Positions 11,601 through 24,442 are shown, counted from the stretch's first letter. The stretch: DNA of 64,000 nt from Klebsormidium nitens (GCA_000708835.1 DF237042.1:146771-210770); one strand, 5' to 3'. The notes: generated from the letters alone by a model not told the origin. Made by a program: numbers and translations.

Positions 11601-13906
11601 CGCAAGGGCAAAAGAAGAGAAGGGGCGTTCTCCGAAAGGAACTAGAAAGGCGAGGGCGCCAACGCCGTCTGACGAGGAAGGCGGATCCGATGCAGACCCG
11701 GCATCCGGTCCGTCCAAGCGGAATGGCGAAACTGGAGGGGGGCCCAACGGCGCGAAAGTGCCTTTTGAAAAGTTGCTAGACGGAGTGACGTTTGCAATCT
11801 CGGGGATCCAGAATCCGGAACGGGGAAAGATTCGTGAGCAGGGGGAAGAGATGGGGGCCAAGTATAGGGGCGACTGGGGGGGGGAGTGCACGCTGCTGGT
11901 TTGCGCGTTTAAGGGGACGCCCAAGTTCAACCAGGTAAGGTTGACGTCTTATGAGTTGCAAATTATGTCAAATCGGTTTCAACCCTTCAAGTCCTTTATT
12001 GGTTCGTAGGGAACGGCCAACCGGTATTCACCCTCGAAGGTCAGGCTTTATGCGCGTTGCCAAGGGTTTTACTTTGTGGCCACCAAAGAGCACCAAACCT
12101 CGGGGCAAGTGGCAGGAAAGGGGCAGTATCTTTGCATTCCACTCCCGGTCGAAAACTTACATTTGCCTGGAAATTCAATTTCCAGGCCCTGAAGACCCTT
12201 TTGGAAGCAGATTCCGGTGTTCTGGGATGCAAGCTGCGCGATTTCGTCAGAAGCTTCGAACGCGGCCGGTCGGCATACTTCTAAACAAAAGTATGCGAAA
12301 GTTTTGTTTCGGAATGCACATATAACGAGCTTGTTGTGCTGAATTCTATCGAACACACAATCCGAGCCGGTGGACAGAGGTACTGCGGGCTTCTCTTCTT
12401 GCGATTGAAGCGCATGCCGTTGTACGAGGCGTTTGAGACGTTCAAACCTGATAGGCTGGTTGCGTCGTGGACATCTGGATTTCGACGGAATGTAATGGAA
12501 GTACCAATGCTCCACGTTCAGGGTCAAGAAGTTGCCTTCTTCGGTCGTGGGTGTGTCTGCTTTAACACTTCGACACAAATCGCCCTTCCAAATCAAACCG
12601 CCTGCCTGAGAGACGGGAGTTCATGAATTGACATTCTTGGGATCAGATTTTGAGATCCTGCTGTTGGCTCCGTCGACGTTCGACAATCTGGTCAGTCGCT
12701 AGACGATTGTCGTGACTGAGCTTGTGGCGTTGGGGGTTCACTAGGTGACGGTGTGCGTGCAGCCAGATTCAGAAGCACAACAGAGCTGCACATCACACTG
12801 CTGTTGCTCACAAAAACACTTAAACCAAACCTCCCGTCAGGTTTTACCGTAGTAAAAGTGTGGCGGCTTGAAGAATGTGACCAACGCTCGAGTGCAGGCA
12901 ACTCCGAGGACGCGCACCAGAACAGAACCTTTTTTCAGCGTGGATCATGTGATCAATTCCGCAGGAAGTTGAGTCATGCCCTTGCAGCACCTAGAGTCAT
13001 GCCCTCTTGCAACTTGCTCCATAACTGCAGGTCAAGAAGGCAAACGGAACGATTGTCGACCGAAAGTGGATCCCCGAGTGCCACAACCGGCGGGAGTTGG
13101 TGGATATCGACGAGCATCTGTTGCACCCGGGAAAGCCCTGGCGGAAGCAAACCGGGCAGAGCTTGGACGAAGGTCCGGCGGAGGAGGTGGCGCCGGAACG
13201 GGCGGAAGAAGGAAATGGAGGAGCGGAACGGAATGTTGCAGGGCGGAACGAGCAGAGCCGGACAGGAAGAGGGAGGGCGAAAGGAACGACGGAGGAGGAA
13301 ACGAAACCGCTGCGGGTTTCGTCTGGCAGAACTAGGGGCAGGGGGAACGGAAGGCGGGAAGGTCTGGGGTCCGTGACGGATGCTGACGTGGCGGGTTGGG
13401 TCACTGCTGACGTGGCAGCTGCGGAGCGGTTCTTGGAGGGGGAGGGGGCGGAGCCGGGGCCAGGGGAGACGATGCGCGAGTTGGGCGTGCAAGGCGTGCT
13501 GAGCTGTTTTGACTTTTTGGTGGAAGAACTAGAAGAGGGCCGAAGTTTGGAGGAAGCGAAAGATGGCTGGGTGGCTTCGCTCCCTCAGGGTATTGAGGTG
13601 GTTTGCGAGCAGGCAGATGGGAGTGCAGATTCGGCAATCTCGTTGTTGCAAGAAATGAAGGGTAGATATGAAAAAGCGCTGCAAAGCGAAATCAATGGGT
13701 TGAAATCAGGCAACCTTATGAGTACTGAGGAACGTGAGCAAGCCGAGGATGGAGACTCGGATGCAGAGACGGAAGCTATAGCGGACGAAGGGACTGAGGG
13801 CGACGTTGAGTCCGATGTGCTCATTTTGACGAGGCAAGAGATTGCGGCCGCCAAGCGAAAACTTGTCAAGGAATATGGTGGCGCGCGCGCGGGACTCTTG
13901 ACATAA
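8621..13906 (+). CDS. XRCC1: XRCC1-like DNA single-strand break repair scaffold, with N-terminal domain and one BRCT
   Basis: Exons: 8621-8739, 9411-9692, 10233-10326, 10615-10689, 10803-10866, probable mini-exon 10980-11017, 11173-11934, 13031-13906 (stop TAA), about 769 residues. The first three exons encode the XRCC1 N-terminal domain, with VVLDVLYRQWQ, NNSGSALVEAYGLQEG, FEMLLPAQQFMS and HKWQRLKLVCKQPFG in the order of the animal protein. A Lys/Glu/Arg/Pro-rich linker follows (with tandem PRDPPKP). One BRCT domain lies near residues 420-515: LLDGVTFAISGIQNPERGK, TLLVCAFKGTPKFNQ, then DRKWIPECHNRRELVDIDEH. The C-terminal region (VTADVAAAERFLEGEG, GVQGVLSCFDFLVEELEEG) resembles the tail of land-plant XRCC1. 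XRCC1 bridges DNA polymerase beta and ligase III type enzymes in animals and binds PARylated breaks; partners here are unknown. There is no second BRCT. The 10803-10866 exon ends in phase 1 and the 11173 exon starts in phase 0, so the mini-exon (weak donor GTTCGA) or an alternative must bridge them. Confidence 0.88.
9060..9120. repeat. Tandem repeat, about 31 bp x 2, in XRCC1 intron 1
   Basis: Copies at 9060-9090 and 9091-9120 share the pattern CAACT-TACTTAGCC-CGT-CTGCCACAT with a few differences. They lie in the intron between exons 8621-8739 and 9411-9692. Confidence 0.8.
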
Positions 13907-15381
13907 CGCCCTTCAAAAATAATCACAAGGTCGCTGCGGTTTGCCAGATTCCGTTAACGGTACTAATCCTTTCTGCTCAATTGAGTGCACGTTGTCACTC
14001 AGTTGTGTCGCTCGGCAAGTTTGAAGTGTGTCAAGCAGACTTGCGTGGGTCCATTTGAGTTTTACTCCTTTCGACCGCGTTAAATGTTCGTGAATCCGCA
14101 ACGTTTCATAAATTAATAATTGCGCGTCAGCAGGCGCCACTTACAAATCTAGAGGATAGCAAATCAGAGCTAGATAGATTTTGAGAATACGGTGGCCGCG
14201 CCTGTCCCTAAATAGTGCTGGCCGCGCGGGTCATTATTCAATGATTGCGCCAGCGGAACGGGGCCAGCAGCCTGAGTTTTATCATGGTTCCAATATGTAA
14301 ACCGGCCGGGCGGCTTCATAGTACAAATGATTCAGTCTAACATGCATGTTGACCGTTGGCATCTTCATGCCATGAACCAGTGTGCGTTTCTGCCGCCAGC
14401 TAAAGTCTCTGGCACATGTCGAGATCATGGATTGCACCGGCCAACCCTTTAAACCTTCATGGTACGTAATTTCAACGTGACGGGGCCTGCGATAACGGTT
14501 GACGAGACGCGTATGGGCGCTGTGTCGAGCCGAGCTGCCATTCAAGACTCAGAATTAGGGTATCTTACAATTGAGCCAGTTCAGAAGGGAGCATCATACT
14601 ATGATACGCAACTGATAGCGTGTGCATGCCTGTCCTGGATCAGTCGTGCATATGCCGGTTATAACACGAGGCTGCGGTTACCTGAATTGCATCTACTTTG
14701 CGACTGTGCATCGGTGCCTAAAACGAATTCAAGCCATTTTTGGTGTCCAGAAACAGACCCCTTGCTCCGCGTTTGAGCGCTCATCATCAAAGGCTGAATT
14801 CGTTTGCTTTCTGGTCAACAACGCCTCTATATTCGTCGACGAAGCAATCCAATCCACTCCCTTCCAACGTTACGTTATAACTGTCAGTTGTGTAATAACT
14901 TGGATTCGGGCGATTCTTCCGGCAATGGGCAATCTGGACGCCCTCTTCAGAACAGAAGGGTTTTATTCCCTCTTCAAGGGGTTCAAAGTCTTTGACTTCA
15001 TGATTAAACATTTCCCGAGCCTGCAAGACAAGAAGTGTAAGCTTGAGTTACTTGGACCATCTCTGCAAAATTTCACACTTCGAAAACGTACATCCGGACC
15101 TCGAACGTGTCAAATCATTCCGATCCAATCAAAACCCACTGATCATCTCAAACCAGTCGCGCTGATCAGATTAGACCTGTTGCCAAACAGCTTTTCAAAG
15201 TGAGATACTTTTGCTGTCAAGAGACCCAAACGACTGCCAAGCCCATCATTATTCCCATTATGGATCTGGACGGAACGAGTTCATGATTTTAGCTCGGAGT
15301 CCCAACACCAAATGAAAGAGTTATATGAAATGGAGACACATCCGTGTCCTCACCAGTAATTTTCTGATCAGTCAAACGGCT
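13907..15381. other. Intergenic: XRCC1 to GT92, no supported gene
   Basis: A gap between two convergent genes. The longest open frame (14622-15203, + strand, 193 codons) has no domain, no splice partners and a composition like the surrounding DNA, so I do not call it. A CATG/TGCATG-rich patch occupies about 14330-14650. A missing 3' exon of the GT92 gene could lie here, but I could not identify one. Confidence 0.4.
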
Positions 15382-18300
15382 CTAGTAATGGGCAGGGTAG
15401 GAGAGAATGCACCACACTGTGAAAAGGCACCCATAGTCAGCGAGATGAAGCTTGCACTGCTTCCGCTTCCTCTGAACTCTTCGTAACACAGAAAGGTACT
15501 GTGCGGAATCGCCTTTCTGACAAGAGGACAACCTTACCAAGAGTGGTTGTAGGATAGTCTTCAGGAACTGAGGACTTTTATGCGTCTTCCGTCTGCACCG
15601 ATCGATAACTAGATCGGAGGCGGCCTCCTCTTCAGCCGGTAGGAAAGGATACTCAGGGGTGACGAATGTGGCGCAATGGTTCTTCTCCGCGAGGATTTGA
15701 GGAAGGGTCTTCTCGATCTTGCAGTCCCTCATGTTCGGTATCAGGTAGTCGTCCAAGTCGAAGAACATGAGCCATCTGCACGTTAACAAAATCGGTTTTA
15801 TTCTTCGCAGGATTACTACGTATACTTTATAGATCTCCGGAATCATCAGCAGCTGCTACCCACGAGAGTATAGTTCCCAAAAACAACCGCCCACTTCCTG
15901 CCAACATCTGATTGTACTTGAGATTAACATTGACACGGACACCGGATTCATGAGAGGGCAGTGTCATTGCTCAAGCCGGCATCCTAGACTAACCTGAGCT
16001 AACCTGCTAACCAGCCAAACCGAGATTCGAACCCGAGCTTCAACCCGAAAGGCTGCACCTTGGGCCTACCCGCGAAAAAGGACGCTAATACTATGCTCAT
16101 CTTGAGCGAGGTCAGTTAAATTCACAATTTCTACATGCATTAAACCGCAGAACCATACTTTGAAACTTCGTGACCGGACGGTTTTTTCCCCGCGAAAGTT
16201 CGGAAGCAGTTGCTTCGAAGGAAGTTGCCTCCAAGCGAAATGCGAAGCATGGGGACTCAGGAGACTCGGTTTCAGTAGGCAGAAGCGCACTTACTTTGAG
16301 GAATGCTTGTTGGTCTGGAGACAGTGGTTGTACACCTGATACTGTCAATCACAAAGAAACACGATGTCAATCCCTGAAGCCTTGAAGCCTCCGTAGGAAA
16401 GTCTCAAGGTAAAAGCCACATATAGGACTAGAGCATGGCTGAGGAGAAATGCTTTTGCGCAGTTCTCCTCAGTTAATCTCAGTTAATCTCTCAATTAATC
16501 CTCTCCTCAATGAAAGGTGCCGCCTTTCCATCAGAAGTCGTGACGGATTCTTTGAGAATGATGCAGTTCGAGGGTTATCACTACCTATAGGCCAGGTCAT
16601 TCGCTCGTCGTATGTGACATCGGCAAGACCCGTTTGAGATCTTCGTTGAGGTGTCTTTCGACAACGACGGTGCTCATGATTGCTTTCCTGCAGATGGCCC
16701 TCGTTCTAGTTTTAACTGGCAGTGACGACTCAATGACGGTTTGACTCTGGGATAACTCATGTACGCTTCCTTCCAACTCTCCTGGCCCCAAGGAAATCAG
16801 CGGAAATACCACATCTTTAAGCCTGAACTCAGCAGTCTAAGACAAAGAGGGTGCTCACCAGATCGTAGACGTTGCCGAACCTATTCTTCAGCGTTTCATC
16901 GTCGGTTGACGTAAACCACCGGCGAAACGTCACAAGGTCGGGGTACAGCTTGAAAAGATCATCAGGAACGTCCTTCCGACCGTAGATGAAAAAGTGCTCG
17001 ACGCCATGAACGCGATGGTAGAACTCAATGTGCTCAATCCAGGCCCTAGGCTTGAAGTGATCTCGTCCGTATATCGGCCCGATGCAAGCCGAGAGAAACC
17101 TGCAGGAAAAGGTGGCGAGCGCGATATAGAACACACTAGCTTCAGTCGATGCAGGTTTCGGCAGTGGGGTGTGCCTAGGTCTCAATTGCGCGACTTGTCC
17201 TTTCAACCTTTTCGTTTCGATCGTCTCGTTTCGGGATCTTTCCGGAACTTCTTTCCTGCATCTCAAAGCGAACTGTTACCGTCTGGCTACAACGATGCAA
17301 GCCAGAGCTTTTACTCTTGAGTGATCTAGTTGAGATATTCTTGCAGCAGCCGTCTGTTTCTCAGTACTTAGAATCTGCAGAACCCGCGGATCTGGAGGCC
17401 TACAAGATTCCTCAGGCGAAAACTCTACGGTTGAAACGATATCGCGTTGCATTGCAGTGCACATAATTGTGTGCAATCACCGGCTCCGACTTTTCCTTAT
17501 TTTGATTTTCCTGACCAGGGTCTCAACGGCTTTTGGCGACTCGCGTGGCCATCCTTTGCACTGGACAAAACACGCAATCTGGATGGATAGATGTAAGGCC
17601 TTCTCAACGTGACACAATTAGCAGAGGACTTACCGCTGCTTCTCTTTGAGGGGCCCCCTTTCAAACGCAAGGGTGAAGCTCAGAGTGGAGGGCGGTACAA
17701 TGGTTTTCGAGGCAATCTCGAGGGTTGCTTTCAGCGACTGCAAGAAACCAACAGCAGTATCTGCAGACGGTTCTTCTCAAGACCAGTTTCAACGATGATC
17801 TTAAAAAGATAATATGTGCAAGAGAAGTTTCAGCGTCATACTTGCAGGTCGCATAGATCATAGACTGTTGGAACCGTGAGCGATTTTGGAAGAATATCAC
17901 GCCACAAGTATGAGTTTCCCGTTCACTTTCAATGATGCCTGAAAGGTGCAGCCTTTACAGGGGCAACAGTCAGACGAGGTGTGATACGTACTGTGTGGCA
18001 CCTTTTACATTCTTACTACCAGGATTATCTGCTCAGCGCTTGTGAGAATCGCTCTGCATTCCTTCTGATTGTTTGTCACCGTAGCAGCTGCATCATTGGC
18101 TGGCTTTTAGGTCTGATCAGACTGCCCCGAGGTAAAACTTCATCTAAGGAGAGGAGGAAGGTCTAAGTTAGAAGCAACTCACGTCATCTTCGGTCATGTG
18201 GTCCAAAAAGGCACTGGCATCCGTTGGCAAGGGGCACTCCAAGAACTGCGAGCTTAGATAGTCTGGCCCGTAGGTGAATGAACAAGCGAGCCGGCTCCAA

Positions 18301-19447
18301 GCTGCTCTGGATTGTGGGCTGCCAGAAAGGATGCGCCTGGATGTTTGCAGCAGGGCTTCTTTTGGATCTTGGGGAGAAGCCTGGACAAAAAGGTACCATC
18401 TTGGAAAGGGCTTTTTTTGGATCTTGGGGAGAAGCCTGGCTCGAAAAGGGGAAAAGGGTATCATCTTGGAAAGGGCTTTGACTTGATTGGAGTCCGGAGA
18501 AGGGCTTTGACTTTGACAATTGGGTAGGAAGGGTGGGGTTTTGAGGCCAATTGCTGAGGTCGACTCTGCAACAGTGTGCTTCAGAAAAAACCACATCATA
18601 AGCTTCTGACGCCGTAATGGCACTCCAAACCTGGCTCATAGTATTGAAACTAATCTGGACACAAGCTTGACTGGACAATGAGTAGAGGCCTAGATTATTG
18701 GTTATCAACCATGCCTCAGTGCAACTTTTCAATCGTCTCCTGAGACTTACAAAAGACTACAATCCGAGCCCATTATGACCATTCACAGGACAACCAGGAA
18801 AGCTGTACTGGGTAGACCGTCACAGGTAACTGGCAGGAATAGCCTTTTTTTGAATGTCGTTAGGAGGATGCTCCCCTCACCTCCAGGCTCAACCGCATGT
18901 CCATTTCCCAAGTCTTGTTGCTCATACGCGCATGCTGTGGACAGCACCGCTCTGGGTTTTCATAGAACTCTAGAAAAATCTGGAAGCGTAAAATCCAGTT
19001 CCCTTTCCCAACAGGAACCTTCACGGGGGCCATGCTGAATATGAGCATCTCGTGGCCATAGATTTCATTCCAGGGCAACCGCAGGAAGTTCATGCCGTCT
19101 GTAGGGATGAGCTCCTTGATGGTAAGGCGATGCGCCAAAGAAGGAGCCGGAGGATTTGAAGTACCTGATTGCAACCTTTGCCTTACGCCAATCAATGCTT
19201 TTTGATCACGGGGATCCTGGTAAAGAAGCTGGGCAGTGAGGACCAACAAGCAGATCATGAGAACCAGGAGCGTTGCGGGTGTGACTTTGACTTTGACTGG
19301 CGTGCGAGGAGAAGAAGGAGATCCTGGACTGCTTATGCCCTCTTTACGTCCAATGTATGTTTTGCTCTTCCCTTCATCGGCCACTGTGCTGGAAAAACCT
19401 TGGCCAAACGAAGCGGCTGTCACATAAGGCTTGAGCAGAGCCTCCAT
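15382..19447 (-). CDS. Glycosyltransferase family 92 (DUF23) type II membrane protein
   Basis: Exons in transcript order: 19447-18881, 18245-18183, 17737-17634, 17099-16859, 16341-16295, 15775-15382 (about 471 residues if the last exon is read to its TAG stop). Phases agree at every junction. A cytoplasmic tail is followed by one membrane anchor at about residues 58-76 (ATLLVLMICLLVLTAQLLY), which suggests a Golgi type II protein. The catalytic region shows ACIGPIYGRDHFKPR, WIEHIEFYHRVHGVEHFF, VYDLYQVYNHCL and KWLMFFDLDDYLIPNM. The last holds the DxD-like metal/nucleotide-sugar motif of GT92. Family members transfer sugars such as galactose onto glycans; the donor and acceptor here cannot be told. 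The usual C-terminal block after LKTILQPLL is not found. Either the protein is shorter than usual, or a donor at 15538 (GTAAGG) leads to an unseen exon. The ATG at 19447 is chosen because it gives a compact tail plus anchor; an in-frame ATG further upstream is possible. Confidence 0.75.
18353..18472. repeat. Tandem repeat, about 55-65 bp x 2, in GT92 intron 1
   Basis: Copies at about 18353-18407 and 18408-18472 share TTTGGATCTTGGGGAGAAGC and ATCTTGGAAAGGGCTT almost without change. The second copy carries about 10 extra bases. The high identity suggests a recent duplication inside the intron. Confidence 0.85.
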
Positions 19448-22233
19448 TTTGAAGAGAAGGCGGTGGCACTGAAACGAGCTACTCACTCCAGAATCAGAGT
19501 CGAAGCAGCGGTGGACCATGCTCAATATTCCCTGAAAGTTCCTCAGCAAATGAGGCGTGTGCTATCCCTTTCCATGGTGAAGCTAAGCGCCGTGCCAATG
19601 CATAAGAGTGGCCACTGGCGCCACATGAGCTACGGCAGTGGTTCAATGCTCTAGTACAGGGTGTTCTGAAGTCACACTGTTCTACACAGCTCTATAAGCG
19701 TCTACTGGTTCCAGTACTGAAGCTCAGCTTCCACCTATTCATGTTTGGTGGGGGCCCAAATGGCCCGATCCTGACTTTTCGCTGCTGGCACCTGCAAGCT
19801 GGCGCTCTAGATTTGTGCATTTGGTTGCATGCGAAGGAATCCGTAAGTAGGTAGTACTACTGGGCAAGAGTCAAGTAGGTGGGGTAGGTACTATCTACAA
19901 GAAGGAGCCGCCGCCTGAGCTGCATGCAAGCTCAGATCATTGCCTATCATTTACAAGGATTGCATGCAGCAGCTGCAGAGCAGTGAGCTGTCTGAGAGCA
20001 CTCAGCAGACAAAGCAGTAAATCGCGGTCTGCATGTAGCAATAATTGCAATGTACAGCCTCCCCAACCGACTCCCGAGGGCCGGCCCAGGCCCAGGGCTA
20101 TCAAGCGGATACAAGGCAGGCCCCTGGTAACCTGGTTATATCACTTGGGGAGAAGGCGGTTGGCTCCACCTACCAGCTGAGCCCACTTCGGGCCTGTCGG
20201 ATTTGCCAGCTACCGAGCTGGTGGGTTCCTACGTCCCCGCGGCCATCCCCCGGGCGGCCAGCCAAGCGGTCCGTTCATACCGGGCCCGGACCGGGGCTTT
20301 ACCTGCCGAGCCTCTCACAACGAGTGAACCTGATCTACGTAACCCAACAGTTACTGGTTTTCCAATATTTTGTGAATTATGTTGAATTTATTGCTCTGGC
20401 CAATTGATAAATCATAATCATATGATGGTCAAGCTAGGGGACAAATAGGGTTAGTTTGGATGTTCATGGTACCTACGTGGTGTGTTCGGGTGCGTTAAAA
20501 CCGGGCCAGGTTCCGATCACTTTGCCCGGTACAATGACCTGCATGCAAGCTATAGCCGTATACCGTATAGGTACTACTCGAAGAAAACAGGGGTTTAATA
20601 CCTAGGGTCAAAGTTCAAACAGGCCGCCAAATAAGGAAAAAAGCCGTGTCATCATCGAAGTAAATGCAATCATTGTTAAGGGGCTTCAACCGGGCCCCGT
20701 GCCAGGGCCCGGGATCCGCGTCCTGCCGCCCTGGCCACGTATCATTGCAGTGCTGCAGTCACGACTCACCCGACCGGACTGATATGTAGCAATTCTGCGG
20801 TAACCCAGTGGGGTTACGTAGGTAAGTCAGGATACTGTCCTACTCATATTGTGACTCACCAGGACACCGTGCGCGCGCAGTGTTGCCTTACTAGAATACC
20901 AAGTTTCTTAGCGAGTTATGAAGGCCAGCGAAAGGAGAGGCCGCTTGGGAAAAGGTAAATACGGTAGGAGGCGCATTGAGATTGCGCAGTAGCGAGCTGC
21001 ATCCGGATGAAGGCACACTGATCAGGTCGGAACTCTCCAGTCCTAGAAGCGACAGCATCATCGGCCCCCAGGTACACAGCGGCGGGAATCATTGAACGGC
21101 GTTTGAAAAAGAGAACACTAATCCGACCTTCCGACCGTTATCAAGCCCTGAGTTCGCGATAGGTGTTATAGCCGAGTCGAGTCTGCCTATCAACGGGAAT
21201 ATTAGTATGCAATTCACGTTCCAAGTTATCTTCAATCATCTTGCCCCTCAAGTTCATCTACAAGACGTACAGCTACCGGTATATCACAGCCGGTAAGTTT
21301 TGGATCGGGGCAGAAGACATTGGCCTGCTCAGTGCTGGCAAAGACCTGATACAAGGCAAGCAATGTCGGATCTTTGGTGGATCAGTGACCCTTTTCCGGC
21401 TTGCCTTTGTCAAATATTTTGATAAAGCTTCCGTCATGATTCATTATTGCAAATTGGGCAACTATTTGAAATTACCAGTATAGGTAGCTGCATATCTACT
21501 TGAATGAGTGCAGGCCTGAAGCGGACTTGGACTCTCTCACGATGTGGTGAAAAGTCGAAATGTAGAGCCTTGCGAGTTGAATAGATGTATATCTGGAAGT
21601 ACGTCTGTTTTTAAGGGCTGAGGTGGCGATCGCATACAGAGAGAGAAAATCGAAAACTGAGCTGCATTTCATGCGCATGCGACCCGATCGATGTACATAC
21701 CATCGTAGTTGATTGCATGGGACAATGGTGGGACATACACTGACAAGAGACATCATCGATATCACCAAGGATGGCAAGCAGGAGATGCAAGCCCCAAGCA
21801 GATGTTTGACACTGTCCGGTCAGTGCATGGCGTACTTTGTTGCACTCGCATTTTAGTGGGCATCGATGCATAAGAGCCGGGGAGAGAGCTGTGTAGCAAG
21901 GCAATATGACAAAGGTACTTGGAACAAGAACCTTCACCAAACGCTGTGCAGTTTAGATCAAAACGATCAAGCTCAAGCCGGGAGGCCTCTTGCTCGGATC
22001 ACAGTCTATCCTCCTTTCAACTCGCCACAGCACTAGCTCAGCTAAAAGTTGTGCTATCAAGGTTCGACGCCAAGCCAACTCAGCTGATACCTTTTGAATA
22101 TACCTAGGCCGCGCAGTGACTCGACCGGCGAGTGTGATCACGACCGCACAACACTTAGCTACCACAAAGTTCAACGTCGTACTAAGAGCAGCAAGCTGTT
22201 AGTTGAACTGCATAATCTTTTGGCTGTTGCGAA
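19448..22233. other. Intergenic: GT92 to RbcS, no supported gene
   Basis: Both flanking genes run on the - strand, so this holds the GT92 promoter and the RbcS 3' UTR. I see no exon with convincing splice sites. About 19840-20600 is rich in GGTAC, TACCGTA and TAGGTAC patterns, and 21660-21860 is rich in CATG. Confidence 0.45.
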
Positions 22234-24442
22234 TTAATACTGACCGGGCTTGTACACAATGAAGGCGGCAGCCTGCACCTGCCTCTTCCTGTCGAATCCG
22301 AGGACACGGATGTAGGCATTGGGGTAGGCAGACTTGCACTCGGAAATCTCCTTGAGAACCTGGGCAGCATCAGTGCAGCCGAAGAGGGGAAGCTTCCACA
22401 TAGTCCAGTAGCGGCCATCATAGTATCCGGGGGAGGTGTGGTGCTCCCTGTAGATGGTGCCGTTCTGCAAGGGAGTGAGGTATCATCAGGAGAAGACCCA
22501 AAACGAAAGTCTGTGCAGATGCAACCACCTGAAAACAAACATACCGCCAGACCATAGCACCATTGCGACAAACATGCAAACTTTAGGGTTACGGCATGAC
22601 CAGAATTACTGAACTCTGATGGAAAAGCCGCATCAGGCAGGGCTGTCATCTGCCCCAGTACTTGAGAACACATCATGTTGAATGCATAAAGGTGTAATTT
22701 GGCCCAAATAGTAAGAAGGAATGTAATTTTTCACAGGCATTTAAGTCCTGAAGAGTTGGTCGCGCAAAGTCCTGAAGAGTTGGTCAAGCAAATTCCTGAA
22801 GATTTGGAATGGCAACTGTGACTTATTAGAATTTCTGCAAACCAGAGCATTTAGGTCTAGTGCAGATCCTAACTCAGTGCTTGGAGAGCAAAGCGTAAAC
22901 CAGCAGATATCTAATGAACCAGACTGGGTGCAGAGAATGCTCCAGTTTGATCTGGCAACCAACACCTATTCTATGGTCCGTTACCTACTAGATTAACTGA
23001 TGCCGTGCCTGTATTCCTTCCTCTGCAGAGGCACAGTTCATGAACACTAGTGCTCGAGAATCCAAAAGCATGCACTTGATCTGCTGAGTAATCCTGATCT
23101 TGGAGAGTCTCGCAGTATGATCCTTAGGAAGTGTTTTGATTCCTGCTTTTGCAAGCCTGATAACGATGCCACGAATCAAACACAGCGCAAAAGACGCAGA
23201 AAGATAAGGTGGATGTGATTGCAGAAGGGAGTACGAGATGAGGCGCCTGACGAACCTCCAAACCAGAAGGAAAGTGTGAGGGCGAAGTTTTGAGGTTCCA
23301 AAAAGTTGGATAGACATAAATCTCGTACCTCGTCGAACTCGATGCAAGGGCTCCAGCCCTTGCTCAGAAGGTACTCCACCTGCTTCATGAGGGAAGCGGC
23401 GGGGAGGGGGGGCAGGTACGAAAGGGTCTCGAACTGGGGAAACGAGGGAATGACTGTGAGTCTTTTGGGATCTGCTCTTAAAGCACTTTGAGGTCCACAC
23501 ACACGAGCAACTTAGCTGAGGCAACGAGGATCAAGAACTTTGCCGCAGACGATGGCTTTCTGTGCAGATCGAGTTCCTAAGTAGAGTGTCACTTTTCAAA
23601 CCAAGGATTGGATGACAATCCTGCAAAAGAAGCCGCGCTTGGCTCACCTTCTTGTTGTTCAAGGGGGTCCACACCTTCAAACACAACAAGAGTGAGCAAA
23701 AATTAGTTACTGACATTCAGTGATCCTTCAAAGCATTCTAAGAAGTGTGAACAGTGCAACCTGTCGTCGATAATGATCTGGTTAAGATGTATGCGACAAA
23801 GAGGATTCCCGAAATGGAGTCCCACAAACTCAGGTCTGTGGTGTGGGAAATTACATACTGAATAAGGGGCAAATTGCTGGGCGAAAGCTGCGATAACAGT
23901 CATTCCTGAGCTCAACAATGTACACACGCATGACCTTTGTCATCTAAACCGACAATGTGATAGCGCGGAAGCACGGTTGCAGTAATGGTCCAACGCCTAG
24001 GTGGCAATGGTTGTGGACTCTTTCAGATTTTCAAGAAAAATCAGTCATCATTTCCTATCATTCTCATTGAGGATCCACATTTGAGTCCATCTTATGCACA
24101 AAGATCTTACATTATAAAGTACTTTCAGAACTATCCAACAGAATAGCACTCCCCCGATTGGCAGAGATTCAGCATTCTGTCTGATAGAAATACAATGCAG
24201 CCGAAAGCTTCGCAGTCCGGGTTCCCCAGACTCACCTTCATGGCCTGAGTGCGAGCACCATTGGACACAGTCTTTGACTCCCACTGGTTGGAGCTGGAAG
24301 CAGAGAGCGCATTCTGCTGCTTCAGTCCAGAGAATGAGCGGAGGGGGGCAGCAACCGCAGACTGGCTGGTGGCAGAGGCCTTGGCAGAGGCAGTGGCGAA
24401 GGAAGCCACGGAGACGGACTGGACGGCGATGGAGGAAGCCAT
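22234..24442 (-). CDS. RbcS: RuBisCO small subunit precursor
   Basis: Four exons: 24442-24236, 23674-23648, 23433-23329 and 22464-22234 (stop TAA). All introns are in phase 0 and the protein has 189 residues. The first 68 or so residues are an Ser/Ala-rich plastid transit peptide ([15 protein letters not shown]...). The mature chain starts [11 protein letters not shown] and continues [40 protein letters not shown] and [14 protein letters not shown]. The product assembles with the plastid large subunit into the CO2-fixing L8S8 enzyme. The loop between strands A and B is short, as in land plants, and lacks the roughly 10-residue insertion of chlorophyte algae. The first intron falls at the transit/mature junction, as is common in plants. 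The intron at 22465-23328 contains a 24-bp tandem repeat. It is divergent from the MscS-like gene. Confidence 0.97.
22744..22807. repeat. Tandem repeat, 24 bp x 2.7, in RbcS intron 3
   Basis: Copies start at 22744, 22768 and 22792 and share CCTGAAGAGTTGGTC (the third is partial and changed to GAAGATTTGG). They lie within the last RbcS intron, away from splice sites. Confidence 0.85.

Noticed and set aside
11226-11930. Open frame of 234 codons opposite the XRCC1 BRCT exon
   Set aside because: It is the mirror of a purine-rich coding exon (Ser/Pro/Leu rich on the other strand); the sense strand has clear XRCC1 similarity.
14622-15203. Open frame of 193 codons on the + strand
   Set aside because: No domain, no signal or membrane pattern, no neighbouring exons in phase, and composition like the flanking intergenic DNA.
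15985-16075. tRNA-like or SINE-like element with GGTTCGAATC on the - strand
   Set aside because: The B-box-like string is perfect, but no A box lies at the right distance before it and I could not fold a cloverleaf.
18184-18732. Long - strand frame across GT92 intron 1
   Set aside because: It reads through the tandem repeat and conflicts in phase; the short exon 18245-18183 fits both neighbours exactly.
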